From: JALRAP01 sp046302815
Lineage (GTDB): Bacteria; Bacteroidota; Bacteroidia; AKYH767-A; OLB10
Length of the DNA: 21,867 nucleotides
Assembly (NCBI GenBank): GCA_046302815.1
Contig: JBKCHO010000079.1
Span: 1 to 21,867, forward strand
Reading direction: 5' to 3'
Shown here: in pieces, positions 21,732-21,867 of the stretch
How positions within the stretch are numbered: position 1 is the first letter of the stretch
Layout: every line of letters starts with the position of its first letter
Notes under the pieces: generated by a model
Told to the model about the DNA's origin: nothing
What the model saw: only the letters and a program-made list of their open reading frames with translations
Database searches by the model: none
Translations under genes and position numbers: made by a program

Positions 21732-21867
21732 CTACCCTTTTCTCAAATATTTCTTTGCCTGAGGAACAAACTCCTTCAAGTTCTTGATTCTCGTGTTGTC
21801 GCCAGGATGGGTACTTAGAAACTCTGGTGGTTTGGGTCCTTTGTTGATGTCAATCATTCGCTGCCAA
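21732..21867 (-). CDS. M48 family metallopeptidase, C-terminal 44 residues
   Basis: Only the last 44 codons are inside the window (frame starts at 21866, stop TAG at 21734-21732). The segment WQRMIDINKGPKPPEFLSTH followed by PGDNTRIKNL and a short helix (EFVPQAKKYLRKG) is the characteristic C-terminal end of secreted or membrane-linked M48 peptidases (Ste24/BepA/YcaL group), in which PEFLSTHP-x-x-x-R-I is strongly conserved. The zinc site HExxH lies outside the window, so activity cannot be judged. The likely role is envelope protein quality control. It is a separate gene from sucC, 275 bp away on the same strand. Confidence 0.8.
   Translation of the reverse strand, partial: WQRMIDINKGPKPPEFLSTHPGDNTRIKNLKEFVPQAKKYLRKG

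Noticed and set aside
1..21867. Mobile element or horizontally acquired island
   Set aside because: No transposase, integrase, inverted terminal repeats or tRNA attachment site is visible, and base use looks even across the window.

Overview
The window reads as chromosomal DNA of a free-living member of the Bacteroidota. Four things point there. Two secreted proteins end in type IX secretion (T9SS) C-terminal sorting domains. There are DUF2911, DUF4294 and long PIG-L/LmbE proteins of the Bacteroidota type. Start codons lack clear Shine-Dalgarno sequences. Several start codons sit 15-75 nt behind promoters resembling the Bacteroidota consensus (-33 TTG/TTTG, 19-21 nt spacer, -7 TAnnTTTG). Base composition looks even and moderate, and I see no insertion sequence, prophage, tRNA, rRNA or CRISPR array.

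Layout. Positions 1-1232 (minus): pstB-phoU (phoU cut by the window edge) behind a candidate PHO box. 1252-6184 (minus): two separately terminated genes for T9SS-secreted proteins, a 623-aa protein of unknown function and a fungalysin-like M36 metalloprotease. 6271-7524: an unknown 150-aa protein (+) whose stop codon abuts the stop of a DUF218/YdcF-like membrane protein (-). 7524-11840 (+): PIG-L deacetylase, an unlisted 49-aa single-pass membrane protein, and a sodium:solute symporter, translationally coupled. 11889-12749 (-): DUF2911 lipoprotein-like or periplasmic protein. 12884-13405 (+): four tandem near-identical small-RNA units. 13404-16510 (-): surE, a 93-aa membrane protein, lpxB and a sulfotransferase in one tight operon. 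16553-17070 (-): Hsp20 with an unusual double-cysteine cluster. 17199-21514 (-): sucC-speB-accC-DUF4294. 21732-21867 (-): C-terminal tail of an M48 metallopeptidase.

How the parts fit. Most of the window is housekeeping: phosphate sensing, lipid A synthesis, the TCA-cycle succinyl-CoA step, biotin carboxylation, polyamine or guanidino-compound hydrolysis, and protein quality control. Around it sit secreted hydrolases and a deacetylase/symporter module typical of polymer-degrading Bacteroidota.

The most novel element is the intergenic array at 12884-13405. It holds four copies of a ~62-nt transcript-like core, each with an invariant 32-nt 5' segment and an invariant terminator hairpin including its loop. 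Each copy follows the same bipartite promoter-like motif, TGWAACC-N17-GTARAA, which differs from the housekeeping promoter. The spacers between copies 1, 2 and 3 have diverged while the core has not. I interpret this as a sibling small-RNA family under alternative (ECF-like) sigma control. Each copy also keeps a five-codon reading frame (MIQVS or MIQVR).
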